DNA of 64,000 nucleotides from positions 496,001-560,000 of the forward strand of contig NZ_JADQTO010000003.1 of NCBI RefSeq assembly GCF_015704865.1, written 5' to 3'. How positions within the stretch are numbered: position 1 is the first letter of the stretch; each line of letters begins with the position of its first letter. This document shows positions 34,241 to 42,778 of the stretch, piece by piece. Below the pieces are notes generated by a model. It was not told the DNA's origin, made no database searches, and worked only from the letters and a program-made list of their open reading frames with translations. The position numbers and the translations under genes were made by a program. The stretch is from Actinoplanes aureus (GTDB lineage Bacteria > Actinomycetota > Actinomycetes > Mycobacteriales > Micromonosporaceae).

Positions 34241-35956
34241 ATGCCGCCACGCCGCAGTGCACAGTGGTACGCCGGGGACGACCGCAACAGCTACATCCAC
34301 CGCGCCTGGATGCGGCGCGGCCTGCCCGCCGACGCGTTCGACGGGCGAACCCACATCGCGATCGCCAACACCGCCTCCGACCTGACGCCGTGCAACGCGC
34401 ACCTCGACGAGGTCTCCCGCAGCGTCGCGGCCGGCATTCACCAGGCCGGCGGCATCGCGCTGAACCTGCCGGTGATGTCGCTGGGGGAGACGCAGGTCAG
34501 GCCCACCGCGATGCTGTGGCGCAATCTGGCCGCCATGTCGATCGAGGAGATGCTGCGGGCCAACCCGATCGACGGGGTGGTGCTGCTCGGCGGCTGCGAC
34601 AAGACCATCCCGGCGCTGCTGATGGCCGCCGCCTCGGTCGACCTGCCGGCGGTCGTGGTGCCGGGCGGTCCGATGCTGACCGGCACGTTCCGCGGTGTAC
34701 CGCTGGGCTGCGGCACCGACGTCTGGAAGCTGTCCGAGGAGGTACGCGCCGGCACGCTGAGCGCGGCCGAGTTCCAGCGCTCCGAGTCGTCGATGATCCG
34801 CAGCCGGGGCCACTGCAACACGATGGGCACGGCGTCCACGATGGGGTTGCTCGCCGAGGTGCTCGGCATGACCCTGCCCGGCGTGGCCGGCACTCCCGCG
34901 CCGGACAGCCGCCTGCTCGAAGCGGCCCACGCCACCGGCGTGCTCGCCGTCGAGATGGTGGAGAAGGACCGGCGGCCCAGCACCGTAATGACCCGCGGCT
35001 CGTTCCTGAACGCGATCGTCGCGCTCGCCGCCATCGGCGGATCCACCAACGCGGTCGTGCACCTGCTGGCCATCGCCGGACGGCTCGGCGTCGAACTCAC
35101 CCAGGACGACTTCGACGCCGCCGGCGCCGAGGTGCCGCTGCTGGTCGACCTGCTGCCGGCCGGCCGGTTCCTGATGGACGACCTGTACCGGGCCGGTGGA
35201 CTGCACGCGGTGCTGGCCGAGGTGCGGGACCTGCTGGACCCGGCGGCGATCACGGTCACCGGACGGCCGCTGGTCGACCACCTGGACGGCGCCCTGGTCT
35301 ACGACCGCGAGGTGATCCGGTCCCGGGCCGAGCCCCTGCTGCCGCACGCCGGGATCGCGGTTCTCTACGGCAACCTGGCCCCCGACGGCGCGGTGATCAA
35401 ACCCGCGGCCGCGTCACCGCACCTGCTGCGCCACCGCGGCCCGGCCGTGGTCTTCGACTCGATCGAGGACCTGCACGCCCGCCTCGACGATCCCGACTTG
35501 GAGGTCACCGCCGACTCGGTGCTGGTCCTGCGCGGCTGCGGGCCGAAGGGCTATCCCGGCATGCCGGAGGTGTCCAACATGCCCCTGCCGGCCAAGCTCC
35601 TCGCACAGGGCGTCCGAGACATGGTCCGGGTCTGCGACGGGCGGATGTCCGGTACCGCGTACGGAACGGTGGTCCTGCACGTCGCCCCCGAGGCCGCCGC
35701 CGGCGGCCCGCTGGCCAAGGTCCGCACCGGCGACATGATCATCCTGGACATCGCGAACCGCCGCCTCGACGTCGACATCCCCGACGCCGAACTCGCCGCC
35801 CGCGCACCATCCGAGCAGGCGGTCCAGGCCTTCGCCGCGCCCAGGCGCGGCTGGGAACGCCTTTACACCGACACCGTCGGGCAGGCCAACACCGGCGCAG
35901 ACTGCGACTTCCTGCTGGGCTCCAGCGGCCCGCACGTCTCCCGCGAATCCCACTGA
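34241..35956 (+). CDS. IlvD/Edd-family sugar-acid dehydratase
   Basis: 571 aa Fe-S dehydratase. Cys51 (DLTPCNAHLDE), Cys119 (GGCDKT) and Cys192 (GHCNTMGTASTM) are the cluster cysteines expected of the [2Fe-2S] aldonate dehydratases. The C-terminal RVCDGRMSGTAYG is the conserved substrate/Ser region. ATG 34241 is chosen over TTG 34208; TACGAT lies 6 bases upstream, so the message is probably leaderless. The divergent lactonase and dehydrogenase suggest an L-arabonate, D-xylonate or similar sugar-acid substrate rather than branched-chain amino acid synthesis. Confidence 0.88.
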   Translation: MPPRRSAQWYAGDDRNSYIHRAWMRRGLPADAFDGRTHIAIANTASDLTPCNAHLDEVSRSVAAGIHQAGGIALNLPVMSLGETQVRPTAMLWRNLAAMSIEEMLRANPIDGVVLLGGCDKTIPALLMAAASVDLPAVVVPGGPMLTGTFRGVPLGCGTDVWKLSEEVRAGTLSAAEFQRSESSMIRSRGHCNTMGTASTMGLLAEVLGMTLPGVAGTPAPDSRLLEAAHATGVLAVEMVEKDRRPSTVMTRGSFLNAIVALAAIGGSTNAVVHLLAIAGRLGVELTQDDFDAAGAEVPLLVDLLPAGRFLMDDLYRAGGLHAVLAEVRDLLDPAAITVTGRPLVDHLDGALVYDREVIRSRAEPLLPHAGIAVLYGNLAPDGAVIKPAAASPHLLRHRGPAVVFDSIEDLHARLDDPDLEVTADSVLVLRGCGPKGYPGMPEVSNMPLPAKLLAQGVRDMVRVCDGRMSGTAYGTVVLHVAPEAAAGGPLAKVRTGDMIILDIANRRLDVDIPDAELAARAPSEQAVQAFAAPRRGWERLYTDTVGQANTGADCDFLLGSSGPHVSRESH

Positions 35957-35969
35957 GGCCTTAATTCAA

Positions 35970-36083
35970 CTTCTTCGGGGTACGCGTTCACACAGTCACC
36001 GAAACCCGGACCGTCCCCGCTTCACCACGCGACCGGCTGCCCGCTCCAGCCCCCAGCGCGACCGCCGGGAAACAGCAGGCCCC
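35970..36083. repeat. Dispersed repeat, copy 1
   Basis: Begins with the 17 bases CTTCTTCGGGGTACGCG, identical to 63252-63268, and continues with interrupted similarity through CCCCAGCGCG-CCGCCGGGAAACA. On the minus strand this copy reads NAYPEE near its end with frame breaks, while copy 2 reads DYAYPEEA in an open frame, so it looks like the decayed 3' end of a repeated gene. Confidence 0.6.
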
Positions 36084-36121
36084 TGCTCGCGCGAAAGCCG
36101 CCGGCCGTTACCATCCCCGGC

Positions 36122-37012
36122 GTGGAAAACGACCTTGCCAGCCGGCTCTACAGCCTTGCCTGGCGGGTCACGCCGCGGCTGCCCGGCCCGGTCGCCGCGC
36201 TCGTCTTCGACTCAGTCGCCGCCGGAATGCGCTGGTCCGGCGCCGGTGGGGTGCGCCAGCTGCGGGTCAACCTGGCCCAGGTGCTCGGCCAGGCCGCGGA
36301 CAGTCCGGCGGTGGCTGCCGCGGCCGCTCGGGGAGTGCACTCCTACCTGCGTTATTGGCGGGAGTTCTTCGGGCTCGCCGGATGGAGCCGGGACCGGATC
36401 CGCCAAGCCGTGGTCTTCGAGTCGCTGGATCGGGTGGCCACCGCCCGTGACGCCGGTCGCGGCGTGGTGCTGGCGCTGCCGCACAGCGGCAACTGGGACC
36501 TGGCCGGAGCCGCGCTGGTGCTGAGCGGGCACCGGTTCACCACGGTCGCGCAACGCCTGCGGCCGGAGCGGCTCTACCAGCGGTTCGTCAGCCACCGTGC
36601 GGCGCTCGGTATCGAGGTGCTCCCCGCCGACGAGATCCGGCGGACGGTCACCACGCTCACCCGGCGGCTACGCGACGGCGAGGTGGTGTGCCTGGTCGCC
36701 GACCGGGACACGTCCGCGGCCGGCATCGGCGTGCGGTTCTGCGGCGCGCCGACGACGTTCCCGGCCGGGCCCGCGCAGCTGGCGCTGCGCACGGGGGCCG
36801 CGCTGCTGCCCGTCTCGCTCTGGTACGACGGTCCGCGCCTGCGCATCCGGATCCACCCGGAGGTCGTCCCGGGTCGTGACGGCACCACCCGGGCCCGGGT
36901 GGCGGCGATGACGCAGGAGCTGGCCGACGTCTTCACGGGCGCCGTCCGCCGGCATCCGCACGACTGGCACGTGCTGCAACCGGTCTGGCCGGGCCCCGCG
37001 CACCAGGGCTGA
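36122..37012 (+). CDS. HtrB/LpxL-like acyltransferase (probable phosphatidylinositol mannoside acyltransferase)
   Basis: 296 aa. The acyltransferase HX4D motif is HSGNWD in LALPHSGNWDLAGAAL near residue 120, and the RLRPERLYQRFVSHR and LVADRDTSAAGIGVRFCG segments follow as in the LPLAT group. Actinomycetes have no lipid A; homologues acylate phosphatidylinositol mannosides (PatA), which is the inferred role. The protein probably attaches to the inner membrane face through its hydrophobic N-terminus. It starts at GTG 36122. No other mannoside genes are nearby. Confidence 0.82.
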   Translation: MENDLASRLYSLAWRVTPRLPGPVAALVFDSVAAGMRWSGAGGVRQLRVNLAQVLGQAADSPAVAAAAARGVHSYLRYWREFFGLAGWSRDRIRQAVVFESLDRVATARDAGRGVVLALPHSGNWDLAGAALVLSGHRFTTVAQRLRPERLYQRFVSHRAALGIEVLPADEIRRTVTTLTRRLRDGEVVCLVADRDTSAAGIGVRFCGAPTTFPAGPAQLALRTGAALLPVSLWYDGPRLRIRIHPEVVPGRDGTTRARVAAMTQELADVFTGAVRRHPHDWHVLQPVWPGPAHQG

Positions 37013-37142
37013 TCGTCCTTCTCCAGGCTCGATCATCGCGCCATACCGGCCGGAGAATGTATTCGGTGGCCGCTGCCCCTGGCCTTCGGTGGAAGACCCG
37101 GGCGGCGCCGGATGGCGAGGCTGGTGGGAGTCCGGATCAGGG

Positions 37143-37212
37143 CCTGAGCCGTGCGGCCGGCTGCCCGAGTCTCTGGGAGGCGGCTCGGACGGCCGGCCGC
37201 GCGGTGCTCAGG
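37143..37212. terminator. Long hairpin between convergent genes
   Basis: CCTGAGC (37143-37149) pairs with GCTCAGG (37206-37212) and GCGGCCGGC (37153-37161) with GCCGGCCGC (37192-37200), with partial inner pairing. It overlaps the stop of the minus-strand secreted-protein gene and could end transcription from both sides. Confidence 0.6.
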
Positions 37213-38287
37213 TTCCGCGGATCTTGAAGACCTTGGAGACGCCGCCGACCGCGCGGTAGTCGCCCGGTGCGTAGACGCGGTACGAGTAGGTGGCCTTGCC
37301 CTTCGGGGTCGCCGCGACGGTGTAGCGGCCGTCGGCCCGGACCTGGGCGGTGTTCACCATGCGCCACTTCTTGCCGGCGAAGCGCCGCTGCAGTTGAACC
37401 CACTTGCCCTTGTGCAGCGGGCTGACCTTGCCGTTGACCTTGACGCTCTTGCCGGCGCGTACGGACTTGGCGGCGGGCGTCGCGCTCACCGAGTAGCGCT
37501 GGGTGCGGACGTGGGCGACGTCCGACGCGATAACCGTCATCGGGAACCACATGGTCGGCTGGTTGACCCCTTGCACCCAGACGCACTGCAACATTGGTGC
37601 CTGCCACGCGCTGAGCTTCCGCTGGTACGTGCCGTCGGCCCGGGTGCGTACCGAAACGACTCCACCCGGCTCCACGCAGCCGTTGTCGAAGCTGAGCTTG
37701 AGCGGCAGATTTGCCCAGGGTTTGCCGGTGGTGGTGTTCCAGGCCCGGATCCGCTGGGTGACCGGCTTGCCGGCCGGGCGCGGCTCCGGTGAGAAGGTCA
37801 TGTCGACCGCCGGGCGGTTGGAACTACGCACCCGCAGACTGGGCGTGTCGACGACCGTGCGCGGATCGACGTCCAGCGCGTTCTCGTAGGTCTGGTCCTT
37901 CGCGTAGATGCCGATGGCCTGGATCGTTCCGTTCCAAGCGGAGGTGACCGGGATGGTGCCGGTCCAGATTCCGTCCTGTGCGGTGCCCTCCGCCAAGCGG
38001 AGGAGGACGTAGCTGTTCGGCGAGGCACTGAACTTCAGCCAGGGCGACGCCAGTTCAACGCTCGGCGAATAGCTGATGGGCTGGACTCCGGTGTCGTCGG
38101 TCAGCCGGACCCGTACTCCCACGAGCTCGGTCTGCAGGCCGGACACGGTGACCGAGGACCTGGCGAAGGTGATCGAATGAACCTGGGGCGGCGTGGTGTC
38201 CGCGGCCGGCGCGGCGGATGCCGGCGCGGCAGGTAGGAGCGACAGCGCGAGAGCGGTCGCTATCGGCGCGACGTGTGTCGTACGCAT
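37208..38287 (-). CDS. Secreted beta-sandwich protein of unknown function
   Basis: 359 aa from ATG 38287. A signal peptide ends after PAAPASAAPA near residue 28. The mature part is Thr/Val/Ser-rich beta domains: an Ig-like region (DTTPPQVHSITFARSSVTV), a central domain with EPRPAGKPVTQRIRAW and a C-terminal domain (KGKWVQLQRRFAGKKWRMV, YSYRVYAPGDYRAVGG) of the type seen in actinomycete surface proteins. TACAGT lies 7 bases before the ATG, so it may be leaderless. No catalytic motif is visible. Confidence 0.7.
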   Translation of the reverse strand: MRTTHVAPIATALALSLLPAAPASAAPAADTTPPQVHSITFARSSVTVSGLQTELVGVRVRLTDDTGVQPISYSPSVELASPWLKFSASPNSYVLLRLAEGTAQDGIWTGTIPVTSAWNGTIQAIGIYAKDQTYENALDVDPRTVVDTPSLRVRSSNRPAVDMTFSPEPRPAGKPVTQRIRAWNTTTGKPWANLPLKLSFDNGCVEPGGVVSVRTRADGTYQRKLSAWQAPMLQCVWVQGVNQPTMWFPMTVIASDVAHVRTQRYSVSATPAAKSVRAGKSVKVNGKVSPLHKGKWVQLQRRFAGKKWRMVNTAQVRADGRYTVAATPKGKATYSYRVYAPGDYRAVGGVSKVFKIRGT

Positions 38288-38461
38288 GGCGGTCACTGTA
38301 CGAACCGCTGCAATACCCGATCACCCGGATTCCGCGCAACGCCCAATTTGGGGGTCGTCCGGAGACCTGCGCCCCGGCCGTCCGGGTTCGGGAAGGCGCT
38401 GAACACTGACAATACGGGCAGTATCCGGGGGCATTGCCGCTACATTTCGCCGGAAGTTGCC

Positions 38462-39403
38462 CTATCCGAAGGAGAGCAGGGGGTGTTCCGGCAGCCGCCG
38501 GGCCACCCCGGCCAGCAGGTCGGCGACCTGGACCCGCGGATCGTCACGGGAGTCCACCATCACCAGCCCGGCCAGCGGCGACACCGCGCCGGGCAAGGCG
38601 CCTGCCCGGCCGGCCAGCACCTGCTTCAGCCTGGTCAGCCGATCGGCGGTGAGCGCGCTCTGCTCGTCGTGGAAGACCAGCACCTGCCGCCGTCCGCCGC
38701 TCCAGAACAGGACCGTCTCGGCCAGCGCCGGCAGCATCGGCTCCAGCGGCGGCGGGATCGACCGGTCGTCGTCCAACCTGGCCAGCACCGACCACGTACG
38801 AGTCGCGGTGAGCTCTTTGAGGACGGCATCGGCCGGCGCGCCGAGCCGGTGCCGGGCCAGCGCGTCCCGGGCTTGGAAGAAGCGCTCCACACGAGCCGGA
38901 TGCCGCCGTTTCACCCGGACCAGGTCGACGAAGGCGGACAGGAAGGCCTCCCAGTCGCCGCCGGCCGAGCCCCTGGCCCGGTACAGGGCGACGGCGGCCG
39001 GACGGTGATCCGCACTGAGGCGGGTGCCGGCCGCGTACGACGGCTCGGCCAGCAGCAGGTCGACGATCCGGGTGACGAGGAAGAACTCCTTGTCGATCAG
39101 GTGCACGTGCGCGCGGCCCGCCAGCGCGGCCAGGAACCACTCCAGCGCCGCCGCCGCGTTCGGGCGGCGCAGGAACTGCCCGGACTTGACCTCGTGCGGC
39201 GAGAACCGGAACTCCGACCGGAGCGCGGTGATCAGGCCGGCGGCCTCACCCGCGTCCAGGTCGACACTCGCGTGTGTGATCACCGGGCAGGTCGAGCGGA
39301 GCAGGTTGGTGCCGGAGAAGCCGGACTCGTCGCAGGCGATCTCCACAACGGTGCCGGCCACCGTACCCGTCGGCGGCAGCCCACCCTGAAGCGGCGATCT
39401 CAC
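38462..39403 (-). CDS. DUF3800-like (RNase H-fold) protein
   Basis: Up to 313 aa from GTG 39403; GTG 39361 or 39346 are alternatives, the last giving a protein that starts at VEIACDESG. The early IACDESGFSG, the central EVKSGQFLRR and HVHLIDKEFF, and the late DPRVQVADLLAGVARRL reproduce the DUF3800 pattern, where conserved Asp/Glu suggest a metal-dependent nuclease-like site. DUF3800 proteins are found with mobile elements and defence regions, but none is seen here. It lies downstream of the M20 peptidase on the same strand with a 53-bp gap. Confidence 0.6.
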   Translation of the reverse strand: MRSPLQGGLPPTGTVAGTVVEIACDESGFSGTNLLRSTCPVITHASVDLDAGEAAGLITALRSEFRFSPHEVKSGQFLRRPNAAAALEWFLAALAGRAHVHLIDKEFFLVTRIVDLLLAEPSYAAGTRLSADHRPAAVALYRARGSAGGDWEAFLSAFVDLVRVKRRHPARVERFFQARDALARHRLGAPADAVLKELTATRTWSVLARLDDDRSIPPPLEPMLPALAETVLFWSGGRRQVLVFHDEQSALTADRLTRLKQVLAGRAGALPGAVSPLAGLVMVDSRDDPRVQVADLLAGVARRLPEHPLLSFG

Positions 39404-39456
39404 GCGACCATGTTCATCCGGCCACCGGCATCCGACAACCCGATTTCGATCGTGAC

Positions 39457-40794
39457 CTATCTGCGGTAGTGCCGCAGGAAGAGAGCCTCGGCGTGGGCCA
39501 GCCGGGCGATCTCGCCCGGATCCACGCTCTCGTTCGGGGCGTGGATCAGCGCGAGCGGCTCCTCCACGCCCATCAGGATGATCTCGGCTTGCGGATAGAT
39601 GTCGGCGAAGACGTTGCACAGCGGGATCGACCCGCCCTGGCCGAGTGTCGTCATCTCCCGGCCGAACGCCTCCCGCATCGCGGAGGCGAGCGCCTGGTAC
39701 GCCGGCCCACCCGTATGCGCCTCGAACGGCTGCCCCAGGGCCTCCGTGTCGACGCTCACCCGTACGCCCCACGGTGCCGCCGTGTGCAGGTGCGCGATCA
39801 GCGCGTCCCTGGCCTTGACCGCGTCGGTACCCGGCGGCACCCGCAGATTGAGCCGCGCCCGGGCGTGCGGCTGGATCGCCGCGGCCGAGCCGACCACCGG
39901 CGGGCAGTCGATGCCGAGCACGGTGACCGCCGGGCGGGCCCAGATCATGTCGGAGACGGTGCCGTCGCCGAGCAGCCCGACCCCGTCGAGCAGTCCCGCG
40001 TCGGTGCGGAACTGCGACGTGGGGTAGGGCGCGCCAGTCCAGGTCTGGCCGTGTTCCAGCCCCGCGATGGTGGTGTTGCCGGCCGTGTCGCGCAGCGTGG
40101 ACAGCATCTGGATGAGTGCGGCGAGAGCGTCCGGGGAGGCGCCGCCGAACATGCCGGAGTGCAGTTCGCCGGCCAGCGCCTCGACGGTGACCACCACGTT
40201 GACCATCCCGCGCAGCGTCACCGTGGCGGCCGGTACGCCCACCGCCGCGTTCCCGGTGTCGCAGACCAGGATGGTGTCGGCCGCCAGCAGCTCGGGATTG
40301 CGCTCGACGAAGTCCTCCAGGCCGCCGGTGCCCTGCTCCTCCGAGCCCTCGACGATCAGTTTCAGGTTGACCGGCACGTCACCGTCGAGAGCGCGCAGCG
40401 CGGTCAGGTGCATGACGATGTTGCCCTTGCAGTCGGCCGCCCCCCGGCCGTACCAGCGACCGCCCGACTCGGTCAGCTGGAACGGCGGGGTGTGCCAGGC
40501 GGCCTCGTCGAGCGGGGGCTGTACGTCGTAGTGGGCGTAGAGCAGCACGGTCGGCGCGCCGGGGACGGTCGTCGGGCGTACCCCGTAGACCGCGCGGCTG
40601 CCGTCGCTGGTCTCCCGCAGGCTCAGGTCGGTGAAGCCGACCTCGGCGAAGCGCTCGACCACCCAGTTCGCCGCCTTCGCGCACTCCTCCGGCGGGTACT
40701 GCCGGGGGTCGGCGACCGACGGGATGGCGACCAGTTCGGACAGGTCGGTGCGGGCCTGCCCCATCAGGCCGGCGATGCGGTCGGCGAGACTCAT
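39457..40794 (-). CDS. M20 family dipeptidase/metallopeptidase
   Basis: 445 aa. The di-metal site is visible: LYAHYDVQPP (His, Asp), GRGAADCKGNI (bridging Asp), EGSEEQGTGG (catalytic Glu pair) and VCDTGNAAVG (Asp), with a His near the C-terminus (HAPNESVDPGE). This is the M20 group that includes actinobacterial dipeptidases acting on dipeptides such as carnosine. ATG 40794 overlaps the stop of the small membrane protein gene (ATGA), so it is coupled to the permease operon, and it probably hydrolyses what the permease imports. Confidence 0.9.
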   Translation of the reverse strand: MSLADRIAGLMGQARTDLSELVAIPSVADPRQYPPEECAKAANWVVERFAEVGFTDLSLRETSDGSRAVYGVRPTTVPGAPTVLLYAHYDVQPPLDEAAWHTPPFQLTESGGRWYGRGAADCKGNIVMHLTALRALDGDVPVNLKLIVEGSEEQGTGGLEDFVERNPELLAADTILVCDTGNAAVGVPAATVTLRGMVNVVVTVEALAGELHSGMFGGASPDALAALIQMLSTLRDTAGNTTIAGLEHGQTWTGAPYPTSQFRTDAGLLDGVGLLGDGTVSDMIWARPAVTVLGIDCPPVVGSAAAIQPHARARLNLRVPPGTDAVKARDALIAHLHTAAPWGVRVSVDTEALGQPFEAHTGGPAYQALASAMREAFGREMTTLGQGGSIPLCNVFADIYPQAEIILMGVEEPLALIHAPNESVDPGEIARLAHAEALFLRHYRR

Positions 40795-41228
40795 CCGGCC
40801 ACCTCGTCGGAAAGGTTGAGATCGTCGACCGCCTGCTGGAACGCCTCCAGGTTCTGCGGGCAGTACACCTTCGTGATGAGCAGCTGGCCCTGAACCACCT
40901 TCTCGTCGGCGATCACCGGCCGCTGTCCCGGTCCGGCGGCGCCGTTGGTGAGCTGGCTGTAGAGCGTGCTGCGACTCAGCGCGGCGTCCGGGTCGGTGCA
41001 GGTGGTGCCGCCGTCGGCGCCGAGGACGCCGGCGATCTGCTCGGTGGTGGGCACCCGCATGCCGGCCGATGTGAGTTCGACCTGCAGCTGCTGGGCCTTG
41101 GCGGTGGCCTCCTGGCTGTCCTTCGCGTTGTCGAAGGCCAGCAGCGCGATGCCGGCGAGCAGGAGGAAGGCGACGCCGAAGATGATGTAGACGACGGTGT
41201 GGCTCTTGTGCTGCACCGAGACGTTCAT
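40791..41228 (-). CDS. Small single-span membrane protein coupled to APC permease
   Basis: 145 aa. The first 15 residues are polar, residues 16-36 form one membrane helix (VVYIIFGVAFLLLAGIALLAF seen in part), then an Ala/Gln-rich coiled helix (KDSQEATAKAQQLQ) and an exported domain with two cysteines (GTTCTDPD and KVYCPQN). Both ends overlap neighbours by ATGA, to the permease upstream and the M20 peptidase downstream. I recognise no family. Coupling suggests a subunit or accessory factor of the transporter. Confidence 0.72.
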   Translation of the reverse strand: MNVSVQHKSHTVVYIIFGVAFLLLAGIALLAFDNAKDSQEATAKAQQLQVELTSAGMRVPTTEQIAGVLGADGGTTCTDPDAALSRSTLYSQLTNGAAGPGQRPVIADEKVVQGQLLITKVYCPQNLEAFQQAVDDLNLSDEVAG

Positions 41229-42706
41229 GCGACCGGTGCCTCCTCCGGCTCGGTGGACTTCCAGGACGGCTTGCGGAACTTGTAGAAGAGGTAGGGCACG
41301 AGCAGGCCGAGGCCGAGCGCGCCGCCGGCCACGACGGCCAGGTACAGGCCGACGCTGCCGGAGCCGAACTGTGACGGCGGGATGAACCCGATCAGCAGCG
41401 CGGACAGGGACGCGGCGAAGCCGACGCCGCAGAGCCCGGTGAGCATCGGGGCGCGGTAGCCGCGCGGGTGGTCCGGCTGGCTGCGGCGCAGGCGTACGGC
41501 GGCCACGAACATCAGCAGGTACATGATCAGGTAGACCTGGGTGGTGATCACCGAGAAGATCCAGTACGCGCTGGAGACGTCCGGGATGAACGCGTACGCC
41601 AGCGCGATCACCGTCGTGATCAGGCCCTGGGTGACCAGGATGTTCTGCTGCACGCCGTGCTTGTTGAGCCGCTGCAGGAACGGCGGCAGGTAGCCCTCCT
41701 GGCGCGAGATCAGCAGCAGGCCCTTGGACGGGCCGGCCAGCCAGGTGAGCATGCCGCCGAGCGACGCGGCGACCAGCATCACGCCGAGGATCGGCGTGAG
41801 CCACTGCGAGCCGAACGCGGCGAACACCGCGTCGAAGGCCTGCATGACACCCGCGGTGAGGGACAGCTGCTCGGCCGGCACGATCCAGCTGATCGCCAGC
41901 GCGGGCAGGATGAAGATGAGCAGGACCAGGCCCATGGCCAGGAACATCGCCCGCGGGAACTCCCGGCCCGGGTTCTTCAGCGAGCCCACGTGTACGGCGT
42001 TCATCTCCATGCCCGAGTAGGACAGGAAGTTGTTCACGATCAGCACCAGGCTGGAGAGCCCGGCCCACGCGGGGAGCAGGTTGCTCGCGGTCATCGGCGC
42101 CGCGGACTCATTGCCCTGGCCGAGGAACGCGATGCCCAGGATGACCAGCAGCGCGCCCGGGATCAGCGTGCCGATGATCAGGCCGCCGCTGGCCAGGCCG
42201 GCGACGCCGCTGGTGCCGCGCGACGAGACCCACACACCGGTCCAATAGCAAACCATGATCACGATTGCGGTCCACACGCCGCTGGCGGCGAGATCCGGAT
42301 TGATGACGTACGCGAGCGTGCTCGCCACGAAGCCGAGCAGGCTCGGGTAATAGAAGATCGTCATGGCGAACTGGCACCAGACGGCCAGGAAGCCCATCGG
42401 CTTGGACAGTCCCTGGCTGACCCAGTTGTAGACGCCGCCCTCCCAGCCGGAGGCCAGCTCCGCCGAGACGAGCGCGGTCGGCAACAGGAAGACGATTGCC
42501 GGGACCACGTAGAGGAAGATGCTGGCCAGGCCGTAAACGGCCATCGTCGGCGACGGTCGCAGACTGGCGACCGAGCTGGTGGTCATCAGAGCCAGGGCCA
42601 CCCAGGAGATGTACGCCACCGCGCGCGCCGTTCTGGGTTTGGCCGTGCTGCTGCTCGTCGGAGCGGCCGATGCCGGTCGCTGGGCGGGTACATCCATCGC
42701 GCTCAC
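41225..42706 (-). CDS. APC-superfamily amino acid permease
   Basis: 493 aa with about twelve membrane segments and the APC start pattern AVAYISWVALALMTTSSVAS, then GWEGGVYNWVSQGLSKP in the first conserved loop (compare the GGxYxW signature of glutamate/GABA-type antiporters). GTG 42706 follows AGGAGG. It heads a three-gene operon with the 145-aa membrane protein and the M20 peptidase. Import of an amino acid, amine or dipeptide is inferred. Confidence 0.88.
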   Translation of the reverse strand: MSAMDVPAQRPASAAPTSSSTAKPRTARAVAYISWVALALMTTSSVASLRPSPTMAVYGLASIFLYVVPAIVFLLPTALVSAELASGWEGGVYNWVSQGLSKPMGFLAVWCQFAMTIFYYPSLLGFVASTLAYVINPDLAASGVWTAIVIMVCYWTGVWVSSRGTSGVAGLASGGLIIGTLIPGALLVILGIAFLGQGNESAAPMTASNLLPAWAGLSSLVLIVNNFLSYSGMEMNAVHVGSLKNPGREFPRAMFLAMGLVLLIFILPALAISWIVPAEQLSLTAGVMQAFDAVFAAFGSQWLTPILGVMLVAASLGGMLTWLAGPSKGLLLISRQEGYLPPFLQRLNKHGVQQNILVTQGLITTVIALAYAFIPDVSSAYWIFSVITTQVYLIMYLLMFVAAVRLRRSQPDHPRGYRAPMLTGLCGVGFAASLSALLIGFIPPSQFGSGSVGLYLAVVAGGALGLGLLVPYLFYKFRKPSWKSTEPEEAPVA

Positions 42707-42778
42707 GCTGCCTCCTAGACAACAACGACGCGGTAGTGTCTTTTCCGCCGATCATCAGCGGTGGTGAATTGATCCGCC

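Noticed and set aside
34241..35956. Assignment of the IlvD/Edd gene to isoleucine-valine synthesis (ilvD)
   Set aside because: Its neighbours are a sugar lactonase and a sugar dehydrogenase, and no branched-chain biosynthesis gene is nearby.
35970..36083. The dispersed repeat as an insertion sequence or attachment site
   Set aside because: There are no terminal inverted repeats, target duplications or transposase, and the similarity fits decayed coding sequence better.
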